Shown here: one piece after another, positions 8,639 to 17,669 of the stretch
Layout: every line of letters starts with the position of its first letter
How positions within the stretch are numbered: position 1 is the first letter of the stretch
NCBI GenBank assembly: GCA_012744395.1
Contig: JAAYCB010000104.1
Coordinates: 1 to 38,031 of the forward strand
Direction: 5' to 3'
DNA length: 38,031 nucleotides
Source of the DNA: Pirellulaceae bacterium
Lineage (GTDB): Bacteria; Planctomycetota; Planctomycetia; Pirellulales; Thermoguttaceae
The notes under the pieces: model-generated
Databases searched by the model: none
What the model was told of the DNA's origin: nothing
What the model saw: only the letters and a program-made list of their open reading frames with translations
Made by a program: the position numbers and the translations under genes

Positions 8639-10693
8639 TCAACCACGCGGGCGGGCCTGTTCCAGCGCGCTGAGGACCATGTCCGGCGTATACCCGTCGC
8701 GGAAGACGATCGGATTGTTGGGATCGTCGGGGGAGAAGACGGCCAGGATCGGCACCTGCTTGCTGCCGAGCACGCCGAGGAACTCCTTCACTTCGGGCGG
8801 CTGGTGGGTGTAGTCGGCCTTCAGGAGGATCGCGCCCTCGCGGTGGAACGCATCCCGCACGCTCGGCGATTCCAGCACGCCGGCCTCCAGCGTCTTGCAC
8901 GTTAGGCACCAGTCGGCGGTGAAGTCCACCACGACCGGACGCGGCTCGGCGGGAACTGGAACCGCGCCGGCCGCGGGCGCGTCGCCGACGCGGGCGACAA
9001 ACCGCTCGCGCATCTCATCATACAGGCCGTGGAACGCCAGGCGGCCGAGCGGCATCCTGTCCAATCCCGGAAAGAGCAACAGCCAGGCCAGCCCGACCAC
9101 GGCGCAGGTCTCGACCCAGGCCCACCACTTCTCCGCCGCGGGCGCTGTGATCGGGGTGCGGTTGAACCACCAGAGCCCCGCCCAGATTGCGAACAGCAGG
9201 CCGATCGTCGGAACCACGTAGGGCCAGTCGAGAAAGCTCAGCAGGAAGACGACCGTGCCGAGGAGGAAGAAGCCCATCACTTGCTTGAACGTCTCCATCC
9301 ACGCGCCGGGCTTCGGGAGGAACTTGACCAGGCCCGGCACTGCGCCGATCAGCAGGTAAGGGCTGGACATTCCCAGCCCGATGGCGAAAAACACGGCGAA
9401 GATGATCGCCGGCGGCTGCGCGACGGCCCAGGTCAGCGCGGTTGCCATGAACGGACCGGTGCAGGGGGTGGCGAGGACCGTCGTAATGACGCCCTTCAAG
9501 AAGGCCGCGGAAAGCCCCTCCTGCTGCTGGATTTGAACCGCCTTGCCGGCGCCGACAAACCCGGGGATGGGGATTTCCCAGACGCCAAGAAAGCTCAACC
9601 CCATGGCGAACACGATCGCGGCCAGCACGACGTTGAAGGCCGCGTAGGTGAACAACTGCCCCCAGCCGAGCCCCAGCCCGGCCGCCAGCGCCGCCAGCAC
9701 CAGGAAGACCGAAATGATCCCCGCCGCATAGACGACGTTCAAGGCCAGGGCGCGGGCGCGGCTCTCGCCCGCCTGGGTGACGAACGAGAGGACCTTCAGC
9801 CCGATGACCGGCAAGACGCACGGCATCAGGTTCAGGATCAACCCACCGACGAACGCTCCCAGGAGAATCCAGCCAAGCGATTTGTCGGAGTGCTGCTTCT
9901 TGACGTTCTCCGAGACGAGCGCTGGATCGAAGGCAATCCCATTCGTGCCGACAACCCGGGCGAAATCCTCCATGTTGGTGTAAGCATACCACTTGAGCTT
10001 CTCCCCGGCGGCGCGCGGGCCGGGCGCGTCGGTCGCCACGGCCTCGCCCGAGTCCGGTTCAGCCACTGGCGGAAACGGCGTCGGCGGCACCACCGGCGGC
10101 GCGGACTCCGCAGCGGCGGGCGGCGGCGCGAGGAGGTTCCGCGAGGCCGCCGGCGCCGAGGCCCGCGGGAGATCGACGCCCGGCCCCAGCCGGGCGGTGA
10201 AACGGAACTCCTCCGGCGGCAAGCACGAGTTTTCGGAACAGGCCTGGGCGTAGACCGCGCCGCGGATCGCGAGCTTCGACAAGTCCTCGCCCGCGGCGAA
10301 CCGGATCGGCGCGTGCCAGACGACCGTCCCGTCGTGCGACTCGACCTGAATGTTGCCGAAGACCGCCTCGACCTTGACTTGCGGCGAACGGTCCGCCTGA
10401 AAGCTGTCCACGACCTCGAATTCGCTGGACTTGTCGAGCCTGATTTGCGTTGGAATCGGCCCCTTGCCCGTCTGGGTGATCGAATAGATGTGCCAGCCGG
10501 GCTCCATCGTGGCGGTGACGAACAGCCGGGCTGGATCGCCGTTCTGCGGCGCGGTGAACTCGCCTGAGACCCGAACCTTGGGATCCGCGTCCCCCCCGAA
10601 GCCGAACTGGGCAGACGCGGGACGGACCGCCAGCGTCACAAGGACGGCCACCAACAGCCGGGTCAGAATTCCACTAAGACTCAAATTGCGCAT
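8639..10693 (-). CDS. dsbD: DsbD-type thiol:disulfide interchange protein
   Basis: A 684-residue inner-membrane reductase that passes electrons from cytoplasmic thioredoxin to periplasmic thiols. The order is complete: signal peptide (about 1-28), an N-terminal DsbD alpha domain with the cysteine pair C152/C157 (C-S-E-N-S-C-L-P-P), a Pro/Ala-rich linker, a membrane domain of about eight helices with the transport cysteines in N-L-M-P-C-V-L-P and A-T-P-C-T-G-P, and a C-terminal thioredoxin-like domain with W-C-L-T-C-K (C596, C599). All three redox pairs are present, so it should be active. Start ATG has GAGAG close upstream. Substrates may include cytochrome c maturation or envelope proteins; the neighbours do not say which. 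Confidence 0.92.
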   Translation of the reverse strand: MRNLSLSGILTRLLVAVLVTLAVRPASAQFGFGGDADPKVRVSGEFTAPQNGDPARLFVTATMEPGWHIYSITQTGKGPIPTQIRLDKSSEFEVVDSFQADRSPQVKVEAVFGNIQVESHDGTVVWHAPIRFAAGEDLSKLAIRGAVYAQACSENSCLPPEEFRFTARLGPGVDLPRASAPAASRNLLAPPPAAAESAPPVVPPTPFPPVAEPDSGEAVATDAPGPRAAGEKLKWYAYTNMEDFARVVGTNGIAFDPALVSENVKKQHSDKSLGWILLGAFVGGLILNLMPCVLPVIGLKVLSFVTQAGESRARALALNVVYAAGIISVFLVLAALAAGLGLGWGQLFTYAAFNVVLAAIVFAMGLSFLGVWEIPIPGFVGAGKAVQIQQQEGLSAAFLKGVITTVLATPCTGPFMATALTWAVAQPPAIIFAVFFAIGLGMSSPYLLIGAVPGLVKFLPKPGAWMETFKQVMGFFLLGTVVFLLSFLDWPYVVPTIGLLFAIWAGLWWFNRTPITAPAAEKWWAWVETCAVVGLAWLLLFPGLDRMPLGRLAFHGLYDEMRERFVARVGDAPAAGAVPVPAEPRPVVVDFTADWCLTCKTLEAGVLESPSVRDAFHREGAILLKADYTHQPPEVKEFLGVLGSKQVPILAVFSPDDPNNPIVFRDGYTPDMVLSALEQARPRG

Positions 10694-10756
10694 GCTTCTC
10701 TCATTCCTTGAAACAGACTTGCTCCCATCGGTTCGATGCGCCGCGAGCGGACACAG

Positions 10757-11818
10757 TTACAGAACAAGCCCCCTCCGGTTGGGGATGTCAAATTGTAGCG
10801 TCTCGAGCCGCGCTATCAAGTCGTCCATACGCTGCAAGACCGCGCAGGGTTCCTCGAAGACACGGCCATCCAGAATTGTCCAGCTTGCCCAATTGAGCGC
10901 GCCGAGCAGGAGCCCGCTGACATCAAACGCATTGGCCAGGTTCCGTTCGGCTTCCGAGACCGGCCGCACCGCCTCGTAGGCGGACACGCCAACCTCCCAG
11001 AGCGCTCGGTTGCTCCCCGCAAGGCTGCCGAGAAGCCGGGCCAGATCGCATGACACATTATCCCATCGCATCGCACCGAAATCGACCAACCCGGTCACGC
11101 GGTCGCCTTGGTAGAGGAGATGGTCGTGCCAGATGTCGCCGAGGCATGGTTGCAGCGGCACCCGATGGCGCTGGACGGAAGCCAGTTGGTCGTAGACCGC
11201 CGGCGCCGCCCGGGGCAGAAGCTTGAGCACGCGTTCGGCGCGGTCAGCGATTTCCGGCCAGGCCGCCGGCCCAGCCAGCGCATCGTGCAGAAGCCGCGCC
11301 CGCACGGTGAGCCATTCCCGCAGGACCGCCAGCCGATGCGCGATCCCCGGCGAGGGGCCCTCGCCGCGCGTCGCACCAGGCCCGCTGGACGAGCCGGTCC
11401 AACAGAGATCCTCGACCGCCCGATGAAATTCGGCCAGACAGGCCGCCGCCGCCTTCAGGCGCGGCGCGGTCGGCGAGGCGGCGAAATCGGCCTTGCCGGG
11501 CATCCAGGGGGAGAGTTCCCAGAGGTGGCCGCCGCGGGAGACGTACGGCTGGCCGCCGCGGGCTTCCAGCGGGACTGGGGCCAGGCAGAAGCCCCGCTCG
11601 CGCGCGTGCCGCAGCACGGCGTGGATGAATCGCAGTTCGGCGGGCCCGGGATAGTCCGCCGGCCAGCGGCGGAGGCAGTACGGCCCCGCCTCCGCCTCCG
11701 CCCGCCAGAACCGCGCGCCGCTGAAGCCGCCGGCCCCGCCGAGGGCCAGGAGCCTCGTTGGACGGACCACCGCCGGATACGCCGCCAGCACGGCAAGAGG
11801 ATCGGGACATTCAGCCAT
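10757..11818 (-). CDS. Aminoglycoside-phosphotransferase-fold kinase
   Basis: A 353-residue protein of the APH/choline kinase fold. The phosphotransfer loop appears as L-G-D-I-W-H-D-H (227-233) and the metal-binding motif as V-D-F-G (245-248), followed by the usual W-x-x-V-x-x-D-L-A-R segment. The catalytic aspartate D228 and D246 are kept, but the canonical H-G-D-x-x-x-x-N has His to Leu and Asn to His changes, so activity may differ from standard members. Substrate unknown; this is not evidence for antibiotic resistance. Its ATG overlaps the stop of the upstream oxidoreductase by one base (TGATG), implying translational coupling. Confidence 0.75.
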   Translation of the reverse strand: MAECPDPLAVLAAYPAVVRPTRLLALGGAGGFSGARFWRAEAEAGPYCLRRWPADYPGPAELRFIHAVLRHARERGFCLAPVPLEARGGQPYVSRGGHLWELSPWMPGKADFAASPTAPRLKAAAACLAEFHRAVEDLCWTGSSSGPGATRGEGPSPGIAHRLAVLREWLTVRARLLHDALAGPAAWPEIADRAERVLKLLPRAAPAVYDQLASVQRHRVPLQPCLGDIWHDHLLYQGDRVTGLVDFGAMRWDNVSCDLARLLGSLAGSNRALWEVGVSAYEAVRPVSEAERNLANAFDVSGLLLGALNWASWTILDGRVFEEPCAVLQRMDDLIARLETLQFDIPNRRGLVL

Positions 11819-12948
11819 CAGACTTCAATACGCCGGCCGTCGCGAGCGGACCGGCGGAGGGCCTCCATCCAGCGTTGCACGCGGATGCCTTGGCGAAGAT
11901 CGGGTTCGGCGGGGCGGCCACGGGCCACCGCACGGAGAAAATTCGCCAGGCACGCGACATGGCCGCGGAGCCAGCCCGTGGCCGCCTTGGGGCTGGGAAA
12001 GGAAGTCGCCGGAGGATCGTAACGCTGGCCGGTGTCGATCCGGGTCCACCCGCGCGACCCCGCCGGCGGGTAGGCGGCCCGCGCGTCGTAGAATTCCAGA
12101 TGATGGGGATCCATCAGGTTGAACCGCAGCGCGCCGCGCGTGCCGTGGATCTCCAGCCGCAGTTCGTCTTCCGTCCCCGTGGCGATCTTCGACGCTTCGA
12201 GAATCCCCACCCCGCCCGACTTCAACCGGGCAATCGCCAGCACGCAGTCCTCCGCGTCGACCTTCCCCTTGGCATTCGCGCCGCCCGGCAAGGGCCGCTC
12301 CGGAAACGCGATCTGGGTGGCGGCTTGAAACGATTCGAACGGGCCGATCAGCCAATCGATCGCATCGAGCACGTGGGAGCCGATGTCGGCAATCGCCCCA
12401 CCGCCGCCGGCCGCCGTGAGTTTCCAGCGCAGCGGCGCAGCGGGATCGGCGCTGCCGCTTTGCAGGTAGGCGGCGCGGAACTGGAGCACCTGGCCGAGGG
12501 CCTCTTGTTCGACCAGCTGCCGGGCGTGGATCATCGCCGGGAAGAACCGATTGTGAAAGGTCATCTGGGCGATCCCCCGGTAGCCGGCCAGCCCGGCCTC
12601 GACCTGGTCGGCCTCCTCGCCGCTGGCCACGAGGGGCTTGTCGCAGAAAATGTGCTTCTGCTGGCGGATCGCCGAGAGCAGGGCGGCCTTGTGCGCGCTG
12701 TTGGGCGTGCAGATGTGGACGATGTCGATCGCGGGATTCTCGGTCACCGCCCGGTAGTCCGTCGCGGCCGACGAGGCGTCCAAGACGCGCCGCGCTTTCT
12801 CGGCGGTCTCCGGCCGCGAGGTGACCACGTGGGTGATCCGTGCCTCGAGCGGCACGGGATCGTAGAACAGCGGCAGGTTGCGGTAGCCGTAGGCATGCAC
12901 CTTGCCGATGAAGCCGAAACCGATGATTCCGATGCGGTACGTGTTCAC
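11818..12948 (-). CDS. Gfo/Idh/MocA family NAD(P)-dependent oxidoreductase
   Basis: A 376-residue dehydrogenase. The N-terminal Rossmann fold has G-F-G-F-I-G (10-15), the family motif D-K-P-L is at 103-106, and the C-terminal alpha/beta domain contains G-G-G-A-I-A-D-I-G-S-H-V-L-D, the usual substrate-binding His/Asp region. Such enzymes oxidise or reduce sugars and cyclitols; the substrate cannot be told from sequence. The start is GTG at 12948, needed to keep the strand before the dinucleotide loop; no Shine-Dalgarno sequence is visible, as a repeat lies directly upstream. It is coupled to the kinase-like gene downstream through TGATG, suggesting a joint sugar or polyol pathway. Confidence 0.87.
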   Translation of the reverse strand: MNTYRIGIIGFGFIGKVHAYGYRNLPLFYDPVPLEARITHVVTSRPETAEKARRVLDASSAATDYRAVTENPAIDIVHICTPNSAHKAALLSAIRQQKHIFCDKPLVASGEEADQVEAGLAGYRGIAQMTFHNRFFPAMIHARQLVEQEALGQVLQFRAAYLQSGSADPAAPLRWKLTAAGGGGAIADIGSHVLDAIDWLIGPFESFQAATQIAFPERPLPGGANAKGKVDAEDCVLAIARLKSGGVGILEASKIATGTEDELRLEIHGTRGALRFNLMDPHHLEFYDARAAYPPAGSRGWTRIDTGQRYDPPATSFPSPKAATGWLRGHVACLANFLRAVARGRPAEPDLRQGIRVQRWMEALRRSARDGRRIEV

Positions 12949-12959
12949 GGAGGATGGAA

Positions 12960-13022
12960 AAATGACGAATGTGGAAAGTCAAATGTCGAAAGAATGACGA
13001 AGGTCGAAGGGCGAAGGTCATG
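12960..13022. repeat. Dispersed repeat family C (AATGTCGAA/AATGACGAA)
   Basis: Short iterated words AATGACGAA, AATGTCGAA and GAAGGTCGAAGG fill the space between the DUF1559 stop and the oxidoreductase start and run over the DUF1559 stop codon. The same words recur at 35948-35977. Confidence 0.65.
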
Positions 13023-14085
13023 GCATGGCGATCGACTCGCCGCCGGCGATCGAGCCCATTGCGCCCCAGACGCCGTACGTGCTGTGGCCCGAGCCCGCCG
13101 GAGGCTGGCCCAGGTTGCCGGTGTCGATCGTCTCGGCAATGAAGCGGACGGAGCCGTCGCCCATCAAGACATTCACGCCGCCGGGATGGCGGCTGGAGGG
13201 GGGCAGCAGCCCGTCGTTGTTGTCGGCGCTCGGCTCGTTGCCCGTCGAGCAGGCGGGGGCATTGGGGGGGAGAACCGTCGTAAAACCGGTGCGTTCCGCC
13301 TGGCCGTCCGTGTAGCAGTGCCCCCACAGCGCCTTGACAACCACGCCCGGCCGATAATACCTGCCGTTGGTCGCCAGCAGGCAGAGATTGGGCTGCATGT
13401 CGACACCGGCAATTCCGTTGGCGATTCCCAGAACGACTTCAACTTCTTGGGAGAGGGCGACGCGGGGCTGGATTGCGTCATCGTTCCAGCCGGCGCGGAT
13501 CCGTTCGCTCATCATGATCGTGTTGCTCAAGCCGTCGGAGATGCTCGAAAACCGTGTCGCTTGCCCGAAAACGCCGCGATTGCCCTCCGAATAGCCCGGA
13601 TTCAGGCCGGTCGTGCCGTCGCCGATGCAGAACGCGTAGTTGTGCATGCGGCCGACGCGGGCGGCGTCCGACGGGCAGGAGAGGATCGCGGGCGCGGTAT
13701 CCCAGACGTGCCAACTCGCCCAGGCGTAAGGTCCACCGGGGCTGATCCCATTGGCCACGTCGCCCGCCCGGATGTGATCGTAGAGCACTCCCTGCTCGTA
13801 ATAAGGCATTAGGGCCACGAATGCGCTCAAGCGGCCGCCGTTGTTGGCGCCGGGGTAGCAGCACGTTCCGCCGCGGCGAAAGGGCAAGGCCCCGTGCGTG
13901 GAGTGGTAGTTGTGGTTGGCCAGCCCCAACTGCTTCAATCCATTCGTGCATTGGGAGCGACGGGCCGCTTCCCGGGCGGCCTGCACGGCGGGCAGGAGGA
14001 TGGCCATCAGGATGCCGATAATCGCAATCACCACGAGCAGCTCGACCAGCGTAAACGCCCGCCTTCCACGCGAGGTGGGAACCAT
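13018..14085 (-). CDS. DUF1559 protein with type IV pilin-like N-terminus
   Basis: A 355-residue member of the large planctomycete DUF1559 family. The N-terminus carries the prepilin signal R-G-R-R-A/F-T-L-V-E-L-L-V-V-I-A-I-I-G-I-L, with the conserved glutamate at +5, followed by L-L-P-A-V-Q-A-A-R-E-A-A-R-R. The C-terminus has the family ending H-P-G-G-V-N-V-L-M-G-D-G-S-V-R-F. Such proteins are presumed pseudopilins on the cell surface; the function is unknown. The ATG at 14085 was chosen because it places the prepilin peptide 10 residues from the start; the open frame extends further upstream without support. A small lipoprotein gene lies 174 bases upstream on the same strand, a common partnership. 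Confidence 0.92.
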   Translation of the reverse strand: MVPTSRGRRAFTLVELLVVIAIIGILMAILLPAVQAAREAARRSQCTNGLKQLGLANHNYHSTHGALPFRRGGTCCYPGANNGGRLSAFVALMPYYEQGVLYDHIRAGDVANGISPGGPYAWASWHVWDTAPAILSCPSDAARVGRMHNYAFCIGDGTTGLNPGYSEGNRGVFGQATRFSSISDGLSNTIMMSERIRAGWNDDAIQPRVALSQEVEVVLGIANGIAGVDMQPNLCLLATNGRYYRPGVVVKALWGHCYTDGQAERTGFTTVLPPNAPACSTGNEPSADNNDGLLPPSSRHPGGVNVLMGDGSVRFIAETIDTGNLGQPPAGSGHSTYGVWGAMGSIAGGESIAMP

Positions 14086-14259
14086 GGCACACCCCCGAAA
14101 GAACAAGAGGGAACAAGTCGCGGCCGACTCCGCAGCAGACAGGGCTCTTGCCACAAGCCAGCCGAATCATACTCCCCCCGAGTGGCGGCTGTCAATCATT
14201 TGGGGAAAACCCGACGCCGCGCTTCGACCCCGGCTCGGCGCGGGGCGCGCCGAGCGGCG

Positions 14260-14727
14260 TCAATCGGCCAGAACAAAGTCGAACGTGTTCCGGCCCGCGA
14301 CGACCTTGGCGGTCAGGCCGGAATGGGCGGCATTCGAATACTTCCTGGGGAGCAGGTTCTTCGAGAACGCCGCCGCGCGGCGGGGGGGCGGAACATAGCC
14401 GGCCATCGACGGCCTGGCCGGGGGAGGCGGCGGCGATTCGTATTTCGTGATCGAGACCCGGTAATCGCCGGGCACGGCGCCGTCGCCGTGCTCAAACGTC
14501 ATCAACTCGTACTTGCCCTCCGAGTTGGTCTTGGCAAAGGCATTGTCCGAACCGACGGCGGGCTGAAAATTCAGATTCGCATCAACCACCGGCTCGCCCT
14601 TGTAGGTGACGGTACCGCTGACCGGGTAGGTCTTCGGATTCTTGGGCCCCGAGTCGCCGCAGCCGATCGAGAAGGCCAGCAGTCCGGCGCACAGCCCAAC
14701 GCCCCGCGATACGGAGATTGCGTTCAT
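14260..14727 (-). CDS. Small lipoprotein with carboxypeptidase-regulatory-like fold
   Basis: A 155-residue exported protein. A signal sequence ends in F-S-I-G-C with C23 as the probable lipidated cysteine. Then Y-P-V-S-G-T-V-T-Y-K-G-E-P-V-V-D-A-N-L-N-F resembles the transthyretin/carboxypeptidase regulatory-like beta-sandwich, and S-E-G-K-Y-E-L fits the next strands. These lipoproteins usually accompany DUF1559 genes in planctomycetes, as here. The ATG at 14727 has GGAG about nine bases upstream and begins the signal peptide; the long upstream frame is non-coding in character. Function unknown. Confidence 0.82.
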   Translation of the reverse strand: MNAISVSRGVGLCAGLLAFSIGCGDSGPKNPKTYPVSGTVTYKGEPVVDANLNFQPAVGSDNAFAKTNSEGKYELMTFEHGDGAVPGDYRVSITKYESPPPPPARPSMAGYVPPPRRAAAFSKNLLPRKYSNAAHSGLTAKVVAGRNTFDFVLAD

Positions 14728-14855
14728 TCGCCAGCACTCCGACAAGGGTTCGGTCAATCGTCCCCACCCCGACGCATGCCTCGGCGGGCCGTGTCTTCCC
14801 GCGGTAAGTGGCTCTTCTCCGCCTTCTAGACTAGTAGCGGCCCATGGGCGGGGCA

Positions 14856-14891
14856 AGCCCCGGGCAATCGCCCAGCCCCGGGCAATCGCCC
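14856..14891. repeat. Perfect 18-bp tandem duplication
   Basis: AGCCCCGGGCAATCGCCC occurs twice head to tail (14856-14873 and 14874-14891) in the 396-bp gap before the lipoprotein gene. The gap otherwise holds only a degenerate hairpin repeat near 15040. Confidence 0.85.
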
Positions 14892-15039
14892 GCGCGGCGC
14901 CCATCGCGCGGCCTTGGGCGCCGGGGTTCGGGTTGGGCCTCCGACCCGTCCCCAGGCTTCCAGCACGGGAATGCTCGCTGGCGGCCCCCGGCAGGCGGCA
15001 CCGCAGATGGCGAACGCCATCGCCCGGGAGATGGCTGCG

Positions 15040-15066
15040 CTTCCAAGCTGGCGCTTGGGGACGAGG
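15040..15066. repeat. Degenerate family A hairpin
   Basis: CTTCCAAGCTGGCGCTTGGG keeps the CCAAGC/GCTTGG core of the family A hairpins but has diverged outer arms. Confidence 0.5.
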
Positions 15067-15123
15067 GGGAACGCGCGCGGCATGAATCCCGTTCACCAGA
15101 CAGGAAGACCTTGGCGGGCGCGG

Positions 15124-16743
15124 TCACTCGAGGACGCGGACGATGACCGCCGTGGTGTCGTCTTGGGGGGTGATCCGTCCGGCGAATTCGCGCGCCGTCC
15201 GGCAGAGTTTCCTGGCGATTTCCTCGGCGGACCGCTGCCGGTGCCGCCGGACAACGTCGATCACCCGCTGGCGGCCGAACAGTTCCCCATCCGGCTTGCG
15301 CGCCTCCTCGATTCCGTCGGTAACCAGCACGAGGATGTCGCCGGATTCGAGGTGGATCGGGCCCGATGTCGGAAAGCCGATGTCGGGAAACATGCCGAGG
15401 GGGTGCGAGGTGCTCTCGAGCCAGCGTTTCACCTCTCCGTCGCGGCCGATCAGGTAGCCCGGCGGATGGCCGGCGCTGGCGTAGACGAGTTCGCGGCGCC
15501 CGGTGTCGATGCGGCCGCAGAAGAGCGTGACGAAGTGATATTCGCTGGTGGCTCGGCAGAGGACGGAGTTGGCGTGCCGCAAGACTTGGGGGATCTCGTC
15601 GTGGGCCTCGACCAACATCCGGATCAGGACCTGGGTCAGGGACATGATCAGGGCGGAGCTGAATCCGTGGCCGGTGACATCGCCGATGACCAGGCCCAGG
15701 CAATCGCCCGCCATCGGCAAATAGTCGTAGTAATCCCCGGAGGCGAACTCGGCCGGATAAAGCGCGCCGGCGATGTCCAGCCCGGGAAGATCCGGGGCCT
15801 GCTTGGGCAGAAGGTGCTCCTGGATTCTCTGGGCGGTCAGCAGCTGCAATTCCGTCTCGTGCAGGGCCTGCTCGATCCGCCGCCGGGTGGTGATGTCGCG
15901 GCAGGACATGACGACCGCGCTGACCTCGCCGCCGTTGGCGATCGGAGCAGCGCTGACTTCCATGACCATCTGGGCGCCGTCCGGGCTGCGGAACCCCCGC
16001 GTGACGATCGCGGGGCTGTTGCTTGCCAGGACCTGGGACACGGGGCACCCGGCCTCCTCGTGGCAGTTGGGGCAACCGGGATAGAACAACGCGCCGCAGG
16101 TCATCTGCTCGACGAGCGGGGCCCGTTCTTGGGCCAGCGACTGGGCCACCCGGTTGGCGAGGATGATCCGCCGCTGCGCGTCGACGACCAGGGTAATCTC
16201 CGGAATCGCGTCGAGCACCGTTTGCAGGAACGTGGACGACTGGCGGAGGGAGTCCTGCAACCGCCGCCGCTCGGTGACATCGCGGAGGATGCCGTCGTAG
16301 CGGACGAGTGTCTCGCCCTCAAGATGCCGGATGATCGTGCTGCGGACCCAGCGGGTTGAGCCGTCGCGGTGGAGAATCCGGTGTTCGAGGGGCTCGGCGT
16401 CCCGACGGAGAACGTCTCTGGAGCGCTTCAGCACCGTCTCCTGGTCGTCCGGATGGACCATCTTGATCCAGAGAAACGGATCGGACTGGAAATCTTCCGG
16501 GCGGTAGCCGGTCACCGAGATGCATCCGGAGGTGTGCTCGGTGGCAATCGGCTCTCCCTGGTGGACCCGGACAGCGTAGGCGTAATCGGTGACCGCGTCG
16601 AGAAGCCGACGGTAGCGGGCTTCGCTTTCGCGAAGCGCCTGCCGCAGCGCGTCGGCATCGCCCGGCGGCCAGCCCGCCGCGGATGGCGGGGGAGCGGGCG
16701 CCGAGTCGGATTTCTTCTTCTCGCGGCCCGTTTGCCGAGTCAT
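15124..16743 (-). CDS. PAS-PAS-PP2C (RsbU/SpoIIE-type) serine phosphatase
   Basis: A 539-residue cytoplasmic signalling protein. Two PAS domains (about 38-160, with a PAC-like end G-I-L-R-D-V-T-E-R-R, and 165-290, ending M-S-C-R-D-I-T-T-R-R-R) precede a PP2C-type phosphatase domain (about 310-538). The metal-binding aspartates are seen in G-D-Y-Y-D, G-D-V-T-G-H-G, V-T-D-G-I-E-E-A-R and D-D-T-T. Members dephosphorylate anti-sigma-factor antagonists (STAS proteins), but no such partner is in the window. The second PAS carries a cysteine cluster (C-G-A-L-F-Y-P-G-C-P-N-C-H-E-E-A-G-C), which could bind metal or sense redox state. No transmembrane segment is visible. Confidence 0.9.
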   Translation of the reverse strand: MTRQTGREKKKSDSAPAPPPSAAGWPPGDADALRQALRESEARYRRLLDAVTDYAYAVRVHQGEPIATEHTSGCISVTGYRPEDFQSDPFLWIKMVHPDDQETVLKRSRDVLRRDAEPLEHRILHRDGSTRWVRSTIIRHLEGETLVRYDGILRDVTERRRLQDSLRQSSTFLQTVLDAIPEITLVVDAQRRIILANRVAQSLAQERAPLVEQMTCGALFYPGCPNCHEEAGCPVSQVLASNSPAIVTRGFRSPDGAQMVMEVSAAPIANGGEVSAVVMSCRDITTRRRIEQALHETELQLLTAQRIQEHLLPKQAPDLPGLDIAGALYPAEFASGDYYDYLPMAGDCLGLVIGDVTGHGFSSALIMSLTQVLIRMLVEAHDEIPQVLRHANSVLCRATSEYHFVTLFCGRIDTGRRELVYASAGHPPGYLIGRDGEVKRWLESTSHPLGMFPDIGFPTSGPIHLESGDILVLVTDGIEEARKPDGELFGRQRVIDVVRRHRQRSAEEIARKLCRTAREFAGRITPQDDTTAVIVRVLE

Positions 16744-16984
16744 GAATCCCGCATTCCCTCTGTTGACCCTCGGCAGTCGAGGATACTCGATTCGGCCGTT
16801 GCCCGCCAGTCTGCCGGGCAGCCAGTCGAGCCGCCCGGACGCCGTGACGGTGCGGGCGGATCAGCCGCTTTCCCCGACGGGCGCGGAGCGCGGCGGAGGC
16901 TCCTGGCAGCGGGGCTGGCCGGGATTTCGCGGCGGCTGGCGGCTCCGCGGGCCGTGTCAGGGCGCGGCCCACGGCCCAACGCCG

Positions 16985-17323
16985 CTACCGGTCCGTGGCG
17001 AGACAACCGGCCGGGCGAGCCGCGCGAAAGCCGCCCCGGTAGCTGGCCACGAAACTCGTCAAGCCGACGGTGAGCTTGTCGTCAGGGAGGAGTCTCGCCT
17101 CGGCGACCCGCATCCCATTGACATAGGTGCCATGTCTTGAGCCCAAGTCGCGAACAACCAGCAGTCCGCCGACCTCGTCCAGCTGGCAGTGGCGCCGGCT
17201 GACCCACTGGTCCTCCACGAGGACCTGCGAAGAGCTGCTGCGTCCCAACACGGCCGGCAACTTCTCCAGGACCACTTTTCGGTTATGGCCGAGCGGGTTC
17301 AGTTCGATCAGTTTGACTTTCAT
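16985..17323 (-). CDS. Stand-alone FHA domain protein
   Basis: A 112-residue protein almost wholly made of one forkhead-associated domain, which binds phosphothreonine peptides. The contact residues are present: G-R-S (27-29), S-R-R-H (42-45) and G-S-R-H-G-T-Y-V-N-G (61-70). It precedes, on the same strand, the PAS-PP2C phosphatase gene 241 bases downstream, so both may belong to a Ser/Thr phosphorylation circuit; this link is inferred. No kinase is in the window. The 241-base gap shows no other feature. Confidence 0.85.
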   Translation of the reverse strand: MKVKLIELNPLGHNRKVVLEKLPAVLGRSSSSQVLVEDQWVSRRHCQLDEVGGLLVVRDLGSRHGTYVNGMRVAEARLLPDDKLTVGLTSFVASYRGGFRAARPAGCLATDR

Positions 17324-17669
17324 CTTTCAAGTCGCGTCCACAACGCGCTGGGCAAGCGGCGGAATCAATCGAGCAGGAGCGGACCAAGCCGCCGCGCAAG
17401 CCGGCCTGGCGTCCCAACATCCGAACGATATCCCCTTGTTGCTGCGATTAGGCGCCGCCGCAGGAGACGGCGAGGGCTGCTGGAACAAGGAAGCCTCCAT
17501 GCACGTGGCGGGAAGTCGTAGGAGGGCGCGCCGAATCGGCGCTCACGACGATACGCATTAAAGATGGGCCGCCGCGCGATCGTTGTCAAGACCTGCTTGG
17601 CGGGTATGCACCCAGAGCCGTCGGCTCGATGCGGAGACCGAGTCGATTGCCCGCCGGCGCGGCAGGCCG
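17324..17669. other. 346-bp gap without a supported gene
   Basis: No convincing coding frame, terminator or repeat was seen between the sulfatase stop and the FHA start. Confidence 0.5.

Noticed and set aside
11758-13812. A 684-residue plus-strand frame
   Set aside because: It is antisense to the oxidoreductase and DUF1559 genes and runs across their ends; composition is that of a shadow frame.
14148-14450. Plus-strand frames near the DUF1559/lipoprotein junction
   Set aside because: They overlap the well-supported lipoprotein gene in antisense and show no family features.
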